Assembly (NCBI RefSeq): GCF_016888515.1
Contig: NZ_JAFEJK010000001.1
Coordinates: 868,001-932,000 of the forward strand
Direction: 5' to 3'
Source of the DNA: Shimia biformata
Lineage (GTDB): Bacteria; Pseudomonadota; Alphaproteobacteria; Rhodobacterales; Rhodobacteraceae
Length of the DNA stretch: 64,000 nt
Within the stretch, counting starts at the first letter, position 1. Each line of letters opens with the position of its first letter. The notes beneath the pieces were generated by a model. It saw only the letters and a list, made by a program, of their open reading frames with translations. It ran no database searches and was not told the DNA's origin. A program made the position numbers and the translations under genes. This document shows positions 16,925 through 25,084 of the stretch, in pieces.

Positions 16925-16965
16925 CCGCATGCCTGCCACTGGATTGACTTTTGCGGGAACTGGCG

Positions 16966-17625
16966 ATGAAAGTGGCAGGCCAGACATCAGGGGCCTCACC
17001 GGGGCGCCAGCAGGGACGTGACCTCGTGAATGCCAGACGCCGCGCCATAGGCAGGGGCCAGACCATCGGCCTTTTGGGGGGATCTTTTGATCCGCCGCAT
17101 GAGGGTCATGTGCACATCAGCCACGAAGCGCTGAAGCGGTTTGGACTGGACCGGGTGTGGTGGCTGGTCAGTCCCGGCAATCCCTTGAAGCAACGCGGTC
17201 CGGCCGCAATTGGCCGAAGGCTTGCGGCATGCCGGGCCATCGTCAATCATCCCCGGATCGCAATCAGCGATTATGAACGGCGTGCCGGAACACGGTTCAC
17301 CGCCGAGACAATTGCGGCCCTGCAAAGAGACTACCCGGCGGCCCGCTTCGTTTGGTTGATGGGCGCGGACAACCTGGCTCAGTTCCATCTTTGGCAGGAC
17401 TGGCGGGACATTGTCGCGCGGGTGCCGATCGGTGTGTTGGCCCGGCCCGGTGACCGGATTGAGGCCCGGACTGCAAAGGCGGCGCAGGTTTTTCGTCATG
17501 CCAGGATCCCTGCGCGCGAGAGCCAGCTTTTGGCCCGCGTCGATGCTCCGGCCTGGTGTTTCATCAACGTGCCGATGAAAAATGCAAGCTCGACCGCGAT
17601 CCGGGCGGCGGGGCGGTGGGTCTGA
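16966..17625 (+). CDS. nadD: Nicotinate-nucleotide adenylyltransferase
   Basis: A 219-residue nucleotidylyltransferase that makes deamido-NAD from NaMN and ATP. The signature [18 protein letters not shown] holds the T/HxGH-type motif, and the second motif is near the C-terminus (KNASSTAIR, the ISSTxIR site). [17 protein letters not shown] binds the nicotinate ring. There is a roughly 35-residue N-terminal extension before the core, common in this order. ATG 16966 is preferred over TTG 16951. In many alphaproteobacteria nadD sits next to proA and rsfS; here it does not. Confidence 0.93.
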   Translation: MKVAGQTSGASPGRQQGRDLVNARRRAIGRGQTIGLLGGSFDPPHEGHVHISHEALKRFGLDRVWWLVSPGNPLKQRGPAAIGRRLAACRAIVNHPRIAISDYERRAGTRFTAETIAALQRDYPAARFVWLMGADNLAQFHLWQDWRDIVARVPIGVLARPGDRIEARTAKAAQVFRHARIPARESQLLARVDAPAWCFINVPMKNASSTAIRAAGRWV

Positions 17626-17647
17626 CGCCCGCGCGGTCCGGTTAGCG

Positions 17648-18493
17648 TTAGCGCACCGACCCCTTTCGCGCACCGGCAAGCGCCGAGGCAACCCCGGATC
17701 CGATGATGAACACCAATCCGAAAAGAGTCATTGTGTCTGGCAGGTCCAAGAAAACGAGCCATCCAAGCCCAACGGCGGCGATTAGTTGAAAATACACCAT
17801 CGGCGCAAGGCGGCTGGCTTCGGCACGTGAATATGCGACCAGAAGAAGGAAGTTTCCCAGCATCGAAAAGGCGGCACTGGCAACGGTCAATCCGCCGATC
17901 TGGGCGGTTATGTTGGGTAGTTGCAGCAAGGCAAAAGGCGTCAGGATCAGTGAGCAAGTGACAAGTTGCGTGAACAAGAGACCTTTGGGATTCACGGTGG
18001 CGGACATCCAGCGTGATGAGGTCAGAAATGCGCCGTAGAACAGTCCCGCCATTACTGCGTAGCCCAATCCCGGTGTGATGTCGATCCCCGGTCGCACCAC
18101 CATCAGGACGCCGACAAACCCAAGAAACATCAGGATGGATCGAACTGGGGTGACACGCTCTTTGAGGAATACGACGGACAGGACGAAGCTGAAGATCGGT
18201 CCAATGAAGAACGCGGCAAAGACGTTGGCGATTGGGGCTGCCTGGAGCGCGTATTGGATCGACGAGATTCCGCAGGCCATCAGAAAGCCGCGAAACCACA
18301 GCCTCCAATCCGTAAAAAGGTGCCTTGTGCCACGCGCCGCAAACGGTGCCGCAAGCAGCGAACCAAGAAGAAAACGTGACCAGGCGACGAAGACGGGTTC
18401 AGTGCCATGCACCGTGGTCAAAAGCTTACCCGCCGTGTCCCCCGCGGGGATCAGCGACATGGCAATGAACATGATGGCGACGGCGGCCCACAT
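17648..18493 (-). CDS. DMT-family (EamA) transporter
   Basis: A 281-residue protein with about ten hydrophobic helices arranged as two EamA repeats (residues about 5-135 and 145-275). Typical features are WSRFLLGSLLAAPF in the first repeat and APMVYFQLIAAVGLGWLVFLDLPD in the second. Such proteins export metabolites or amino acids, but the substrate cannot be read from the sequence. It converges with nadD and is divergent from dacB. Confidence 0.88.
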   Translation of the reverse strand: MWAAVAIMFIAMSLIPAGDTAGKLLTTVHGTEPVFVAWSRFLLGSLLAAPFAARGTRHLFTDWRLWFRGFLMACGISSIQYALQAAPIANVFAAFFIGPIFSFVLSVVFLKERVTPVRSILMFLGFVGVLMVVRPGIDITPGLGYAVMAGLFYGAFLTSSRWMSATVNPKGLLFTQLVTCSLILTPFALLQLPNITAQIGGLTVASAAFSMLGNFLLLVAYSRAEASRLAPMVYFQLIAAVGLGWLVFLDLPDTMTLFGLVFIIGSGVASALAGARKGSVR

Positions 18494-18578
18494 GTGCCTG
18501 CGCTAACATGCTAAAACAGGATGGGAAAGGCGCAATCCGGCTTGCCCGTTCCTTGGCGCCGGGTTTAGTGTTTCGGCC

Positions 18579-20069
18579 ATGGTTAAGGCGATTTCGAGAC
18601 GTGGGTTTTTGGCGGGCACAGCCTGTCTGGCGGCGTCTGGTTCATGGGCCAATCCGCCGGCCAGTTCCCTGCGTCCGCAACTGCGCCCAACATCTGTCCT
18701 CAGGGCGGCGGCCGGGGATCCTCAGGCGCTGATAGATGCGTCGAAGCTTAGCGGGATGGTGTCTTTTGCTGTTGCGGATCTTGCCAGTGGCGAATTGCTG
18801 GAAACACATTTGCCGCAGCTCTCTCTTCCGCCCGCGAGTGTCGCCAAGATCCTGACCGCGCTCTATGCGCTGGACATATTGGGTGCGGAACATGAGTTTC
18901 AGACGAAGCTGGTCGCAAACGGGCCGGTGACAAACGGTGTTCTGGACGGTGACCTAGTTCTTGTGGGTGGTGGCGACCCGACGCTGGACACCAACGCATT
19001 GGCCGAGATGGCCGCAGAGTTGAAACGGGCCGGAGTGCGTGAAGTGCGCGGGCGGTTCCTTGTTTATGGCGGCGCATTGCCGCGCGTCCAGACCATCGAC
19101 CCGGAGCAGCCGGACTCGGCAGGTTATAGCCCTGCGATTTCCGGGTTGGCGCTGAACTTCAACCGCGTGCACTTCGAATGGAAGCGCGGCGCGCAGGGCT
19201 GGGCGCTGTCGATGGATGCGCGGTCGGACAAGTATCGCCCTGACGTGTCGATGGCGCGCATGCGTGTCGTAGAGCGGCAGGTGCCCGTTTATACCTATGC
19301 GTCAACACCCGAGGCAGATGTCTGGACCGTGGCCAGCGGCGCCTTGGGCAAGGGGGGAGCGCGCTGGCTTCCGGTGCGCCTGCCTGAGCTTTATGCAGGC
19401 GATGTGTTTCGCACATTTGCCCGTGCGCAGGGCGTCGTGCTGAAACCGGCGAATGTCACGCAAGTGCGGCCCGTCGGCACCGAGATCGTGTCTAACAGCA
19501 GTCAGAAGCTGGTCGAGATCATTCGCGGGATGCTGAAATATTCGACCAATATCACGGCTGAGATGGTCGGGTTGTCGGCCACGGCCGCGCGCGGGGTCAC
19601 CGCCTTGTCACTGCGCGATTCTGCGGCCGAGATGAACCGTTGGGCCGCGGAAAAACTAGGCATTCCCGGCACGGCATTGGTCGACCATTCAGGGCTTGGT
19701 GCGGATAGCAGGATGCTGGCCGCGCCTCTGGCCAAAGGGTTGGCCGTTGCCGATCGTCACAGCGTTCTGGGCCCGTTGCTGAAACAGATTGAAATGCGCA
19801 AGCCGGACGGGAAACCGGACATGTCCCATCCAGTTTCAGTCCACGCCAAAACCGGGACACTGAACTTCGTCAGCGCGCTTGCGGGTTATATGAAAGGCCC
19901 GGATGGGCGCGATCTGGCTTTTGCGATTTTCTGTGCCGATGAAGCGGCGCGCGCGCAGATTTCCCGCGCCGATCGCATCCGACCCAAGGGCGCGCGACCG
20001 TGGAACCGCAAGGCCAAGGCGCTGCAGCAGCAATTGATCGAGCGCTGGGGCAATCTCTACGGCGCATAA
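18579..20069 (+). CDS. dacB: D-alanyl-D-alanine carboxypeptidase/endopeptidase, PBP4 type
   Basis: A 496-residue periplasmic S13 peptidase acting on peptidoglycan cross-links. The N-terminus SRRGFLAGTACLAAS is a twin-arginine signal, unusual for PBP4, which normally uses Sec. Catalytic motifs are SVAK (residues 87-90), the STN triad variant of SxN in KYSTNITAEM, and KTG in HAKTGTLNFVS. Large inserted domains between SxxK and SxN fit the class. Loss of DacB-type enzymes alters muropeptide composition. It stands 80 bp before the U32 gene. Confidence 0.92.
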   Translation: MVKAISRRGFLAGTACLAASGSWANPPASSLRPQLRPTSVLRAAAGDPQALIDASKLSGMVSFAVADLASGELLETHLPQLSLPPASVAKILTALYALDILGAEHEFQTKLVANGPVTNGVLDGDLVLVGGGDPTLDTNALAEMAAELKRAGVREVRGRFLVYGGALPRVQTIDPEQPDSAGYSPAISGLALNFNRVHFEWKRGAQGWALSMDARSDKYRPDVSMARMRVVERQVPVYTYASTPEADVWTVASGALGKGGARWLPVRLPELYAGDVFRTFARAQGVVLKPANVTQVRPVGTEIVSNSSQKLVEIIRGMLKYSTNITAEMVGLSATAARGVTALSLRDSAAEMNRWAAEKLGIPGTALVDHSGLGADSRMLAAPLAKGLAVADRHSVLGPLLKQIEMRKPDGKPDMSHPVSVHAKTGTLNFVSALAGYMKGPDGRDLAFAIFCADEAARAQISRADRIRPKGARPWNRKAKALQQQLIERWGNLYGA

Positions 20070-20149
20070 TTGCCCCGCGACCTGACGCCCCGTTCACAAA
20101 GTGGCCCCGCTGGACTAAGACGCAGCCTTCTTCACGGAATGGTGCCGAT

Positions 20150-21793
20150 ATGACGACCCGGAAATCCGAACTTCTGATGCCTGCAGGCAACTTGCGCAAA
20201 TTGAAAATGGCGATCCTTTACGGGGCCGACGCGGTCTATCTGGGCACGCCCGACATGTCGTTGCGCACCAAGTCCGAGTTTTCGCTGGAAGAGGTGATTG
20301 AGGGAGTGCGCTTCTGCCATGATCACGGCAAACGCGCCTACCTGACGTTGAACCTGTTCAGCCACAACAAGGACATTCCGAAGCTGGACGAGTATATCGA
20401 CACGGTCCGAAAGGTGCAGCCCGATGGGTTGATCATCGCTGATCCCGGCGTCTTTCAATATGTCCGCGACCGCGCTCCCGAAATCCCGCTTCATATCTCG
20501 ACCCAGGCCAATATCTGCTCTTGGCTCAGTGTGGATTTCTGGAAAGCCCAGGGGGCCGAGCTGGTGGTTCTGGCGCGTGAGGTGTCTTACCTGGAACTGG
20601 TGGAAATCCGTGAAAAATGCCCGGATATCAAGCTGGAAGCCTTTGTGCATGGCGCGATGTGCATGACCTATTCCGGGCGTTGTTTGTTGTCCAACTACAT
20701 GGCCGAGCGCGGCGCGAACCAGGGCAATTGCGCCAATTCATGCCGCTGGAATTATTCAGTCAAGATGCGGCTGAAAGACGGCTCGGTAGAAGAACTGAAC
20801 ATCACTGAAGAGAATGCCGACATGTTCGAATTCCTCTTGGAGGAAGGGTGTCGGCCCGGCGAACTGATGCCGATTGAGGAAGACGGGCGGGGGTCTTACA
20901 TCCTGAATTCCCGCGACTTGTGCATCATGCCGAAGCTGGATGAATATCTGAAGATCGGGGTCGACAGCCTGAAAGTCGAAGGGCGTGGCAAGTCGGAGTA
21001 TTATTGCGCCGTGGTGGCGCGTGCCTATCGGATGGCGATTGACGATTACTATTCGGACCCCGAGGGATGGGACCCGAAATCCTATATGCGAGAGTTGGAG
21101 GCGGTGGGGAACCGTGGCTATTCGCTGGCGTTTCACGAAGGGCGGCTGACGAACTATTCGCATGACTATGAACACACTGCGTCGCTTGCTCAGTGGGAAT
21201 ACGCAGGGGTCGTGACCGATGTCACCGAGGACGCGTTCCTGGTTGAGGTGAAGAACAAGCTTGAAGCGGGTGAGGTGCTGGAGTTTGTCTCTCCCATCGC
21301 GCGGGAAACCGTGCTGCTGCGGGCCTATGATTTCGAGCGGGCCGAAGATGGCGCGCGGCTGGAGGTCGTGCATGGGTCGTCACGAACCGTGATCCGTCTG
21401 CCGTTCACGCTGTTCGATCACGAGGACATCAATACACTGAAAGCGCGCTTCCCGGCCTTTTCCGTCCTGCGCAAGGAGCGCGCGCTGACCGATGAGCAGT
21501 GGAAACGGGTGCGGTTCGACAAACTGGTTCAGGGGCTGGAGATGACCGGCAAGGACAATCCCAAAGCCTACGCCAAACGACGTGATGAACTGGCCGAGGC
21601 GGCAGGCGAGGATGCCACCGAGCGCAGGTTCAAGACCAACCGTGTTGGCACGGAAGGGTGCTGTGGCAAGGGGTGCAACGGCTGCCTGATCTTCTGGCAG
21701 GATGACAAGTATGCCCGCGCCCGCGAAGTCTTGCTGAAACGCAAACAGGGCGAACAACTGAGCCGCGCAGAGGCAAGCGAACTGGCGGGGTAG
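20150..21793 (+). CDS. U32-family protein, TrhP-like tRNA hydroxylation factor
   Basis: A 547-residue U32 protein. The N-terminus ELLMPAGNLRKLKMAILYGADAVYLG is a TIM-barrel start; the cysteine-rich centre is MCMTYSGRCLLSNYM followed by GNCANSCRW, the family's probable iron-sulfur ligands. It most resembles E. coli TrhP (YegQ), which makes 5-hydroxyuridine at tRNA position 34, rather than a protease. A C-terminal extension ends in a second cysteine cluster, GCCGKGCNGCLIFW, which is not in the short family members and could be an additional metal site. ATG 20150 is the likely start; the open frame extends back into dacB. Confidence 0.85.
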   Translation: MTTRKSELLMPAGNLRKLKMAILYGADAVYLGTPDMSLRTKSEFSLEEVIEGVRFCHDHGKRAYLTLNLFSHNKDIPKLDEYIDTVRKVQPDGLIIADPGVFQYVRDRAPEIPLHISTQANICSWLSVDFWKAQGAELVVLAREVSYLELVEIREKCPDIKLEAFVHGAMCMTYSGRCLLSNYMAERGANQGNCANSCRWNYSVKMRLKDGSVEELNITEENADMFEFLLEEGCRPGELMPIEEDGRGSYILNSRDLCIMPKLDEYLKIGVDSLKVEGRGKSEYYCAVVARAYRMAIDDYYSDPEGWDPKSYMRELEAVGNRGYSLAFHEGRLTNYSHDYEHTASLAQWEYAGVVTDVTEDAFLVEVKNKLEAGEVLEFVSPIARETVLLRAYDFERAEDGARLEVVHGSSRTVIRLPFTLFDHEDINTLKARFPAFSVLRKERALTDEQWKRVRFDKLVQGLEMTGKDNPKAYAKRRDELAEAAGEDATERRFKTNRVGTEGCCGKGCNGCLIFWQDDKYARAREVLLKRKQGEQLSRAEASELAG

Positions 21794-21795
21794 GC

Positions 21796-21832
21796 GGGGC
21801 ACGTCGAGGCAGGAAGCCGCCGTGCCCCCTTG
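21796..21832. terminator. Hairpin between U32 and TerB-like genes
   Basis: GGGGCACG (21796-21803) pairs with CGTGCCCC (21821-21828) between two convergent genes, directly after the U32 stop. The tail CTTGGTTT is only moderately T-rich. It could serve both strands. Confidence 0.5.
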
Positions 21833-21835
21833 GTT

Positions 21836-22258
21836 TCAGGTCATGTGCCGGGCCCGTGCGCCGCGTTCGATACCGGCGGCATGCAGGCGGTCGATGTTCA
21901 ACTCATAACGGATTTCTTCCAGAAGCCGCAGCTCGGGTTCGGCCAATGTGCCGTCGGCGGCGGCCACGTCGCAGGCCAGCGCATAGGCGGTTTCATTCAG
22001 GCGTTCAGGCAGGCTTTCTCTGATCAGGCCAAACAGGGCGGAAAGGCCGTCCTCTTGTTCGAACAGGTCAAACACGGTTTGGCTGACCATTTTCATCCGG
22101 TCGATATCGTAATCTGCAAAAACCGGCAGGTGGTTCACGGCCGATTGGATTTTGACCAGTTCGGCCGTGCGAATGTTTTCGTCCGAAGCGGAAACCGCAA
22201 CCATGACGGCAACAAGGCAGTCCTGCGGGGTCAGGGGATGAGACGGGTCTTGGGGCAC
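21836..22258 (-). CDS. TerB-like protein
   Basis: A 140-residue mostly helical protein with a TerB-type domain: LTPQDCLVAVMVAVSASDENIRTAELVKI and, in the second half, ACDVAAADGTLAEPELRLLEEI, each with acidic residues that bind metal in TerB folds. Its role is unknown; the name comes from tellurite-resistance operons, but no ter genes are present. I chose GTG 22258 with AAAGGA ahead, giving a clean 118-bp gap to the divergent lysS. An ATG upstream (22378) would overlap lysS and lacks family-like sequence. Confidence 0.7.
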   Translation of the reverse strand: MPQDPSHPLTPQDCLVAVMVAVSASDENIRTAELVKIQSAVNHLPVFADYDIDRMKMVSQTVFDLFEQEDGLSALFGLIRESLPERLNETAYALACDVAAADGTLAEPELRLLEEIRYELNIDRLHAAGIERGARARHMT

Positions 22259-22376
22259 TGGGCCTGTCCTTTCAAGGTAATGTTGCGGCGCAGAATATTG
22301 ACCTGTCGGCCTATGGGCAATAGGTAGCGGCGGATCGTTGCCGCAGTTGGGCGGTGACGCAGAATCGGAGTCCGAC

Positions 22377-24020
22377 ATGTCTGAGATGCGCGCCGCCGCC
22401 CTCGAATCCAAAGCCTGGCCCTTTGAAGAGGCACGCCGGATCCTCAAACGTTATGAAAAGACGCCGCCCGAGAAGGGCTATGTTCTGTTTGAAACCGGCT
22501 ATGGGCCGTCGGGCCTTCCGCATATCGGCACCTTTGGCGAGGTTCTCCGCACCACGATGATCCGCAACGCGTTCGAGGTGATCTCGGACATTCCAACCCG
22601 CCTGATTTGCTTTTCCGATGATCTGGACGGGATGCGCAAGGTGCCGGGCAACGTGCCGAACCAGGAGATGTTGAAAGAGCATCTGCAAAAACCGCTGACC
22701 TCGGTGCCAGACCCGTTTGGCACCCATGACAGCTTTGGCGACCACAACAACGCCATGCTGCGCCGGTTCCTGGACACGTTCGGGTTCGAATACGAATTCT
22801 ATTCCGCAACCGAATTCTATCGCTCGGGCCAATTCGACGAGGTGCTTTTGCGCGCCGCCGAGCGTTATGACGACGTGATGAAAATCATGCTGAAGTCGTT
22901 GCGTGAGGAACGTCGCCAGACCTATTCGATCTTCCTGCCGATCCACCCCGAAACCGGCCGTGTTCTTTATGTGCCGATGAAGAACGTCGATGCCGCCAAG
23001 GGGGAGATCACCTTTGACGACGAGGACGGCAAAGAATGGACGCTGCCCGTGACGGGCGGCAATGTGAAGCTGCAGTGGAAGCCCGATTTCGGTGCGCGCT
23101 GGGCTGCGCTGGGCGTCGACTTTGAGATGTACGGCAAGGACCATTCGACCAACACGCCGATCTATGACGGTATCTGCCGAGTACTGGGTGCCCGTGCGCC
23201 TGAGCATTTCACCTATGAGCTGTTCCTGGACGACAAGGGTCAGAAGATCTCGAAATCCTCGGGCAACGGTATCTCGATCGACGAGTGGCTGACCTATGCC
23301 TCGACCGAGAGCCTGTCGTATTTCATGTATCAAAAGCCGAAGACCGCCAAACGGCTGTTCTTTGACGTGATCCCGAAGGCGGTGGATGAATATCACCAGC
23401 AACTGCGCGCGTACGCCGGGCAGGATGCCAAGGCAAAGCTAAACAATCCTGTTTACCACATCCACAATGGTGATGTGCCTGCGTCGGACATGGTGGTGCC
23501 CTTCTCGATGCTCCTGAACCTTGCCAGTGCGTCCAGTGCCGAGGACAAGGAAACCCTGTGGGGCTTCATCAACAAATACGCCCCAGACGCCACCGCCGAG
23601 ACTCACCCCGGGATGGATGCTGCCGCGGGGCACGCGGTGCGATATTTCCAGGATTTCGTGAAACCCGCGAAAGTGTTCCGCGCGCCGACCGAGCAGGAGC
23701 GCGCGGCCTTGACCGATCTTGCCAAGGCGCTGAGCGATGGTGCTTACGCGCTTGATCTGATTGGGCGGAAAAACGCGATTGTCGGCAATGACGACCCGCT
23801 TCCCGAGGTCGATTTCGCAGATGAGGAATTCCTGCAATCCATCGTTTTCGCGGTTGGCAAAGTGCATGAATTCGAGCCGCTTCGCGACTGGTTCAAGGCG
23901 ATCTACGAGGTGCTTCTGGGTGCAAGTCAGGGCCCGCGTTTCGGTGGCTTCATCGCGCTATATGGCGTCGAGGACACGATCGCGCTGATCGAAAAGGGTT
24001 TGGCCGGCGACTTGGGCTGA
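22377..24020 (+). CDS. lysS: Lysyl-tRNA synthetase, class I
   Basis: A 547-residue class I LysRS (LysK type), which charges tRNA-Lys using a Rossmann fold instead of the class II fold of E. coli. The HIGH motif is PHIGT (residues 48-52) and KMSKS appears as KISKS near residue 288. A zinc/tRNA-stem domain and an alpha-helical cage make up the C-terminal half. Alphaproteobacteria commonly have this archaeal-type enzyme. CGGAG sits six bases ahead of the ATG. Confidence 0.95.
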   Translation: MSEMRAAALESKAWPFEEARRILKRYEKTPPEKGYVLFETGYGPSGLPHIGTFGEVLRTTMIRNAFEVISDIPTRLICFSDDLDGMRKVPGNVPNQEMLKEHLQKPLTSVPDPFGTHDSFGDHNNAMLRRFLDTFGFEYEFYSATEFYRSGQFDEVLLRAAERYDDVMKIMLKSLREERRQTYSIFLPIHPETGRVLYVPMKNVDAAKGEITFDDEDGKEWTLPVTGGNVKLQWKPDFGARWAALGVDFEMYGKDHSTNTPIYDGICRVLGARAPEHFTYELFLDDKGQKISKSSGNGISIDEWLTYASTESLSYFMYQKPKTAKRLFFDVIPKAVDEYHQQLRAYAGQDAKAKLNNPVYHIHNGDVPASDMVVPFSMLLNLASASSAEDKETLWGFINKYAPDATAETHPGMDAAAGHAVRYFQDFVKPAKVFRAPTEQERAALTDLAKALSDGAYALDLIGRKNAIVGNDDPLPEVDFADEEFLQSIVFAVGKVHEFEPLRDWFKAIYEVLLGASQGPRFGGFIALYGVEDTIALIEKGLAGDLG

Positions 24021-24072
24021 GATTGGACGACGACCAACCCGGCGCTAGCTTTCCTTGCAGGAGGGCTGCGCC

Positions 24073-24468
24073 ATGCGTTGGATTTCTGTCTTTGCCTTGT
24101 CGTTCTGGGCGACATTCGCTTCGGCACAGGATGCCGAGATCAGGGGAGTGATTTCGTCCCAGATCGCGGCATTTCAAGCCGATGATGCCGCGACCGCATT
24201 CAGTTTCGCGTCCCCCGGGATACAAGGCGTCTTTGGCTCGGCGGACCGATTTGTCACCATGGTACAGCGTGGCTATCCGATGGTCTGGCGGCCGGAGGAA
24301 TTGCGGTTTCTGGAGCTGCGCGAGATCGGTGGCGTGCATTGGCAGAAGGTCCTGATCCGGGATCGGGCAGGGCAATTGCATGTTCTTGATTACCAGATGA
24401 TCCCGGGCGTTGCGGGCTGGAAAATCAACGCCGTTCAGATCTTGCCAACACCGGATATGGCCGCCTAG
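24073..24468 (+). CDS. DUF4864 exported protein
   Basis: A 131-residue protein with a Sec signal peptide (RWISVFALSFWATFASAQ). The mature part, beginning IRGVISSQIAAFQADDAATAFSFASPGIQ, matches the DUF4864 family, which has an NTF2-like look. The function is unknown. AGGAGG lies ahead of the ATG. Its TAG stop forms the palindrome CTAG with the stop of the opposite-strand gene, so the two reading frames share four bases tail to tail. Confidence 0.8.
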   Translation: MRWISVFALSFWATFASAQDAEIRGVISSQIAAFQADDAATAFSFASPGIQGVFGSADRFVTMVQRGYPMVWRPEELRFLELREIGGVHWQKVLIRDRAGQLHVLDYQMIPGVAGWKINAVQILPTPDMAA

Positions 24469-24887
24469 GCAAAGGTCACGACAGCTGCAACTACAATGGA
24501 AAGTGCAAGCGCATGCCCGGCGACGCCGAGCTTCATCATGCGTTGCGGATCAGGTGGGGTGCCGGTTTTGTTCGCCTTGATGGCCGCCAGGTTCAGGATC
24601 GCTGACACCGCTGTCAACGCCAGAACCAAAGCGATCTTGAGCAGGAACCATCCATTGCTCCAAAGACCAGCGCCATGCGTGGTGGCCACCAGCGCAAGGC
24701 CCGATAGCCACAGTGCAATCAGGCAAATGGTGGCGATCTGGCCAAGACGCGCCCGGAAGGGGATGACCGAAGCCGCGCCTTCGGGCATCAGCGGGGCCAG
24801 GCGTTTTCCGGCGATTACGTTTGCCAGGCTTGCTCCGACGGCAATGGAGAACGCCAAAAAATGCACAAGCTTCAACAGTAGCAACAT
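24465..24887 (-). CDS. Small integral membrane protein, four helices
   Basis: A 140-residue protein with four hydrophobic helices (from LLLLKLVHFLAFSIAVGASLANV to the C-terminal GHALALSIVVAAVVTFA). A histidine in the first helix (KLVHFLAF) and one in the last recall heme- or copper-linked membrane proteins of the CopD type, but this is weak. ATG 24887 has AAGGAAG ahead. The family is not recognised with confidence. It is likely monocistronic. Confidence 0.7.
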   Translation of the reverse strand: MLLLLKLVHFLAFSIAVGASLANVIAGKRLAPLMPEGAASVIPFRARLGQIATICLIALWLSGLALVATTHGAGLWSNGWFLLKIALVLALTAVSAILNLAAIKANKTGTPPDPQRMMKLGVAGHALALSIVVAAVVTFA

Positions 24888-25084
24888 ATAAGCTTCCTTT
24901 CCCTTCTGGATGCGGAAGCTAAGCCTATTGTTTACAGCGCGTAAAGGTTTTCCCGCCTCCGTCACGGTGCCGAAAACTGCGCTTAAACCATTTCGACTAT
25001 CCCCAATGCCCGAAGGCCGCCCGCACCTCGCAGGCGTCCACGAGGCAATCAAGGCAACCCGCCTGCGCGGGTGAAAGGGGTTCA

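Noticed and set aside
21836-22258. Tellurite resistance system
   Set aside because: Only a TerB-like fold is present; terC, terD and terE partners are missing, so the name says nothing of function.
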